Source: Antedon bifida
Lineage: Eukaryota; Echinodermata; Crinoidea; Comatulida; Antedonidae
Direction: 5' to 3'
Assembly (NCBI GenBank): GCA_963402885.1
Contig: OY727094.1
Location: 12,712,501 to 12,776,500 of the forward strand
DNA length: 64,000 nt
This document shows positions 53,301-59,300 of the stretch, piece after piece. The position numbers and the translations under genes were made by a program. Numbering within the stretch: position 1 is the first letter of the stretch; each line of letters begins with the position of its first letter. The notes beneath the pieces were generated by a model, which was given only the letters and a program-made list of their open reading frames with translations, did no database searches and was not told the DNA's origin.

Positions 53301-56300
53301 TGAGTTCTTTTGTTGACTCAGACCTGCTATCTAAAAGAAATATTAATAATGTCATAATGAAGTTTGCACAAGCGTAAATTGAAATAGGCCTATATATTTA
53401 ACTTATGGTCTGGAAAAATTTGATCATGACATGTTTTATTTCTCCCTATATTTATAATAACAGAATAAAACAAGGCTAACAAGTTTATTTTAAACAAACC
53501 GGCGGCCACAAATTGTTGGCGGTTGAGATGGGCATAACAAACGTTAAATTACAACAATTATTTATATTACAATTTTTTACATAAAATCAATACAACTTTA
53601 TATACCGATTTATTTATTACAAACGGGATAAAATAAATAAGCGGCGGCTCAACTTGGCCTAATCCTTTGTAAACTATTATCTATTTCTTTCTTATTTTGT
53701 ATTCTAATTGGTATTCGAAAAAAACATAGTCATTACTTACCAGACAAAAACATTGTTGTGGCATCGTATATATCCCCCTCCCAAAGTACTTTAATTCGGT
53801 CGCCTATACTTTCAGTGCACGTGTTATACAAGCCTTCAAAATCTTTGACGATGGTACTAACTCAGCTGTATTGTCGCCAAATAATATTACTGCATAACGG
53901 AGGTCTCGTTGTCGTCTCGTTGACATTTTTTCATCAAAATCGTCAAAGTAAGCTTGTTAAAAATGCAGTATTTAAACTTGACAATGCGTGCGTAAATTAA
54001 TGAAGATGCGATTTGTATTCGGTACGGTACATAAATACTGAAAATACATGGGAGAAGACAATATGCAATATGGGCGTTACGCGTGTTTTGTATGATTGTA
54101 GGACCAATCAAACGTCTAGAATAAAACAAAGATCATGGAATTGATCGACAAATATAAAGTTATGTAATATACATGATCTTACAAAAGAAAATAAAACAAA
54201 GGTATCGTAAAATAAACAATCGTGAAATAACTATATTCCTAAAATCCATGGGAAAGTGCTTCAGAAATAATCAAGTTACTAAAAGGCAAAAAAAATTCAT
54301 ACCATGAAATATTATAGGCACAGGTTTTCTTGGCAAACTGGGAACTGACACTTTCCCTCATAGTTGGGGAGCCAGAAAGGGTTTACCTGCACCATCTAGC
54401 AAACTATATTCACAATGTTTTTTTGGTTCCTTATATCAATACAATTCAATTTTTTGCTGTTGGCCGAAAACAAATTGGGATGCTTGGTCAGTACAGCGGC
54501 TAAACGGTCAATATGAGTAAAGTTAAAATTTGCGTACTTGGTAACTACTGGGTGTATTGGAACAATTTTTGTGTCAAACTACTCAGAAGACTCATATTAT
54601 GTGGCACATGCAAGAGAAATCGGACATAAGTCGCATTTGTAGCTTTGTAGAAACAGCCAAAAACAATAAAAGGCTGAAAAATTACATTTTTTTATTTTTA
54701 CAGAAAATGATAGCTGAAACAATATTTATTTACATTACCTTGGTGTTTTTCTATTTTGAGACAAATAAATAGATACATTTTAACATTTTGTGTAGTATGT
54801 TGGTTAAAAAGATGGTGTAAATTATGTATGATTTTCATAAAACCTATCATGTTTTATGCTTAAATTGAAAGTGTTCCATTGAGTTGATTTTAATGAAATT
54901 TTGCATAATAATAGAACGATAGTTAATTAAGGAAGGTGCGTTACATTGAAATAAAACAATTAGAATACCATTTTGCTAAGGCGTAAACTTACACGCCCTG
55001 TTTATTTTGTTGTTGTTGTCATTTTCTGTTAAAAGCATTTTTCTCAAAACACTATTGTAACAACCAAAACTTTAGACTGAGATATCTCTAGAAGTAGACA
55101 TGGTATCAAGATATTTTTTCAGCATTTTAAATCTTGGATTATGTAGTTTCAGTATTTGTGGAAATCTCAATTTTGAAAATTCCGAATTATGTCTGGATTC
55201 CCTTGCAGATACCACATACAGTAGCCTATTTCTATTCACTTTAATGGACAATTTTGTTCAAAAGTGAATGAAAATCCCTTTTCTGACCTATGGTCAAGAA
55301 ATTGGCCATATTAATATAGCCGGCACAAACATTTTTGGCTTAGAGTACATTTTACATATCTCCGAAATTGTTGGGCGGGTATGGTCGTAGTTGGTGTCAA
55401 ATTACTCAGAAGACCCATATTTCTATTCACTCTAATGGACAAATTTTGCCAAAAATGACTGTAAAACTCAATTTTTGACCATTAGTCATTAACTTTAATC
55501 ATAATGACCGGTTAGCCGCTGTACTGACCAAGCATCCCAATTTGTTTTCGACCAACAGCAAAAAATTGAATTGTATTGATATAGGCCTAAGGAAACAAAA
55601 AAAATTGTGAATATAGTTTGCTAGAGGGTGCAGGTAAATCTTTTCTGGCTCCCCAACTATCAGTAATAATGCTTTAATGTCACATTTTGTAAAATATACC
55701 TAAACAATAACAACTCGTAGATAACATGTAACATAACATGTAAAAAATTAATTCCCGATATGTTTTATTGGACTAAATAAATGCTGTGGTCAGCGCATTA
55801 TTAACTGTTCTGTATATTGTTGCGGTATAGAGTTTATACCGTACTACATATTACAGTACATATTAAATTAAATCTACATCTTGGCACACGCTCAACAGAT
55901 CAATATTGTTGAAATAAAAAAATTAAAAATATTTTTTACTTTTTATTTTTAGTATTACTATTTTAAACTTTTGGTACAGTATTTTCGGTTATTACTTACT
56001 ATACTAAAATTTTTTTTTTGTATCTGTTCTGTTTTATTGATTTGTATTTGTATAGAAATGAACGTTGAAAGCGTCATTAATTTTGGCATACTTTGGGGTA
56101 AACAAGTCTAAAAGTATACAATAGAAAAAAAACAACAAAGGAATGATAGAAATAAACAAGCATCAATAACTGTATTCTTAAAATACATGGGAAAGTTATG
56201 CAGACACAGTTATTTAGGGTTAGTACTAAAATTAACGTCCAATGGCAACGTAAAATATCAAAGTGCACGCCCCGAATAAAATATTGCTCTATAATAAGCA

Positions 56301-59300
56301 CCGGTGCCTAAGATAATTCTCATTCTCTCTTATCATCAGCAAAACGCAATATCTAAATTTTAACTATAGTTCACAAAATGGCTTACATGTTAATGTCTGA
56401 AAAGGCAAAAGGGAAATGTCGTATCTATCAAAAAAGAAATGCTGGAGGAGGAAGAAAGTCTTTTGAAGAAAAACATCCAGAGGTTATTGCTTCGGTTGAA
56501 GAATTTATAACACAACATAGTTTCGCTGCAGATGCTCGAAGACGAACGACTACCGGACAGGCATGTGGCGTTACATTGCCTATGATCAAAGCGCACATTA
56601 AAGCTAAACATGATGTAGATGTTTCAGTATCCACAATACATCGATTGATGAAAGCTCCTCGTAGCAATGTAAATTCGTCGTCAAATTATAAAGGCATCAT
56701 TAATGCGCGAGTAGCTTGCAAAAAAAACGACGTTCGTAAAGCACATACCTACTCGCACTTCATGTCATCACGCGTTAAACATCGAATGGAGTTGCACGCA
56801 ATGTTTGAAGATGAAGTTGTTTCCATGTCCTGTGACAATAAACATAAAGTCAAAATCGGTACCCAGGCTGTTAGTCGTTACTTCACAGTGGGAAAAATAT
56901 TTATGGTAGACGACGCTCCATGACTTTCCCCTACCAGGTCATCTTATCACGCCATGTGGATATATGGTTTTGAACATCAAAGATCCTGGTCTACAGGTAT
57001 GTGTTACTTGGTTGTTCCGTATACTTTTACACGGTTTTATTTGAGTATATATTTAAAATAATAAAATCATAGGTAACGCAAATTTGTTTTAATAAGAATG
57101 TGGGTACATTACAGGGCCCTGTACGGTAGCTATAATGATTACAAATGCCAGCACCAAAGGATATGTAAAACAAGGTTTTCAAAATCCAGGTCAGCTTTAT
57201 AGCAAATAAAAATATTTTTGACTCTAACGATTACATTAATCCATGGAGGAAAAAATAAATGAATTACGCTACTTCTAGTAAGCTTCAGCTCCATGATTAA
57301 TCCAAGGCCTATAATTGTAGTTATATTTCTTATCTTTAATTTTTGTTGTATTGTTTTATTTCGGACAATTGACGAACACGGTAGACCACATTATTCGGTT
57401 GCTAGAACTGGGGAAAGTTTTGTGATGAACCGAGGTCCATGGAGCACAACATCGGTGCAAGATCACGTGAACGACCTGACGTCAATATTACCAAATGTGT
57501 TAGGAGCAAAAAAGGCACTTCTTCTTATAGTCGATGGCGGGCCCGATTGGGGATATAAAGGTTATACAAACATGCTATTTTACATGCGACTTTGGAGAGA
57601 TACGAATCTCGATCTGTTAACGGTTACTATGTATGCGCCTGGCCATTCTGCCTATAACCCGATCGAACATTTATGGTCACCACTGTCCAAGAAATTAGCA
57701 GGCGTAGTACTGCCAGCAACGCTTCCCGGAGAAGACAAACCTCCATGTCATCAAAGCGGAATAACACAAGAAGAAAAGGCTGACAAGGAAAAGCAGGTAA
57801 TTAATTTTTTTTGGTAGACTTTATAAATGCATGTAAAGTTGAAGCTTACTAGAAGTAACATAATTCATTATTGTTTGTGTTTAATCTAATTTCATGCGTT
57901 TGGTGGCTTGCGTTAAAAAAATTGAACAAACGTAAAATTTGCAAATGATGAATGTGCCAAGTTAATGCTCCTGACGGAATGATATAATTATCAAAATAAT
58001 TGATTGCGTTTGTCAAACTCTGACTCTTTTTGAGAATTGTTCACGAGTGACAACCGGGATCTAATTTAGTATACTGTACTGTATACTTATATATATTATA
58101 GTTTGGAAATATTTAATTTTTTTTAACAGGTGATTGATAACGCAATTGACAGGTTGTCGCAATACTGGAATGGGATGCCATACGATGGACATCCAGTTAC
58201 GTCGCAGCCAATAAAATCTACAGTAGACGCTTCACCGTATAAAGATTACGACGAAGTCCATACATTACTTAAGGGTCCATTGCGTCCATTGCGAGAACAG
58301 CGCAACGTTCTAGAAGAACTAAAGTTCGCATGTAAACATGTACACAGGTACATTTGTGAAATAAGTTTCATAAAGTGCACAGATACTGAATGCGAACACT
58401 GTACAAACAGTCCAATACAAGCAAAGAAAGTGATGAGTTTTTTGAAGGACGGCTTACCACAGCCCCAATTAGACCCACAATTAGAAGGGCATTATATGAG
58501 TTTCATGCAACAACAGGCAGGGAACACTATTGTTAAGGATGGGCCAATGGGCGTCGGGCAATGTCCGTCATGTCCCTCGTACACATTTGTGTCGGAAGCT
58601 GACAAAAAAAGACACATGTCAATGGTACATAAATAAAGTATACGTAGTACCATAGTAAAATACACTACCTTGTACAGTGCAAAATTTTTGTTTTAATAAA
58701 TGCTATCTAAAAGTGAAACTAAATTATTGTGTTTATTGTATTGTGTGTTTTTTAATGACCTTTTAATGTTTTTATATATTATTGTTCTGTTTATTTAACT
58801 TGTGAATGTTGATACAATTCAGTTCTTGGTGAAAAATCAAAATATTTTATACAAACCAGAATAAAATAAAATAAATCATCATATCGATTGCCGCTTGCCT
58901 TAAAAATCTGATAAACAAACACCCGATTTACGCACGCACGTTTACAGACAAAAAGTTGTCTGAAAATTTAATTAAAATATAAGCTATCACGCGCTGATAA
59001 ATGTAAACTCACTCGGCAATAAGCTTTTACCATTTTAAAAAGAAGGCCAAAAACATAATTTTTTTGCGATTTTTATCGCGTTTACCAGTAAAGTTGAGCG
59101 CCCCAAAATATGTTTTGGTACTCTCCGGGATGTTAAAGTCATTACCGGCCCACCCTTTCAACCTCCCTACTTTCACCCTTCCTCTACAAAACTATTCCTG
59201 AATTGTTAAATTTGTTGTTTGTATTATTAAGGAAAGTTTCTCTATCGATGATATTTGTATTGCGAAAATTCTAGATAAGGCCAGGTCCATGATAAGACTA

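Larger units (their letters stand above)
56378..58636 (+). pseudogene. DDE-type transposase gene, three exons, frameshift and mutated splice acceptor
   Basis: Exon 1 (56,378-56,996) begins with a helix-rich DNA-binding region and reaches [13 protein letters not shown] (first catalytic Asp). Exon 2 (57,365-57,796) carries [14 protein letters not shown] (second Asp) and [14 protein letters not shown] (Glu in the NPIExxW context of IS630/Tc1-type enzymes). Exon 3 (58,130-58,636) adds a helical tail and a C2H2 finger (CPSCPSYTF to HMSMVH). Two lesions are seen. Exon 1 is 619 nt and shifts frame just before HDFPLPG. The acceptor of exon 2 reads TTTATTTCGG where AG is expected, although phases match. 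AATAAA follows at about 58,697. It lies in the 15.9-kb TIR structure and is the best candidate for its enzyme. I do not place it in a named superfamily with confidence. Confidence 0.8.

Noticed and set aside
56390..56667. Minus ORFs of 73-79 codons
   Set aside because: Antisense shadows of transposase exon 1.
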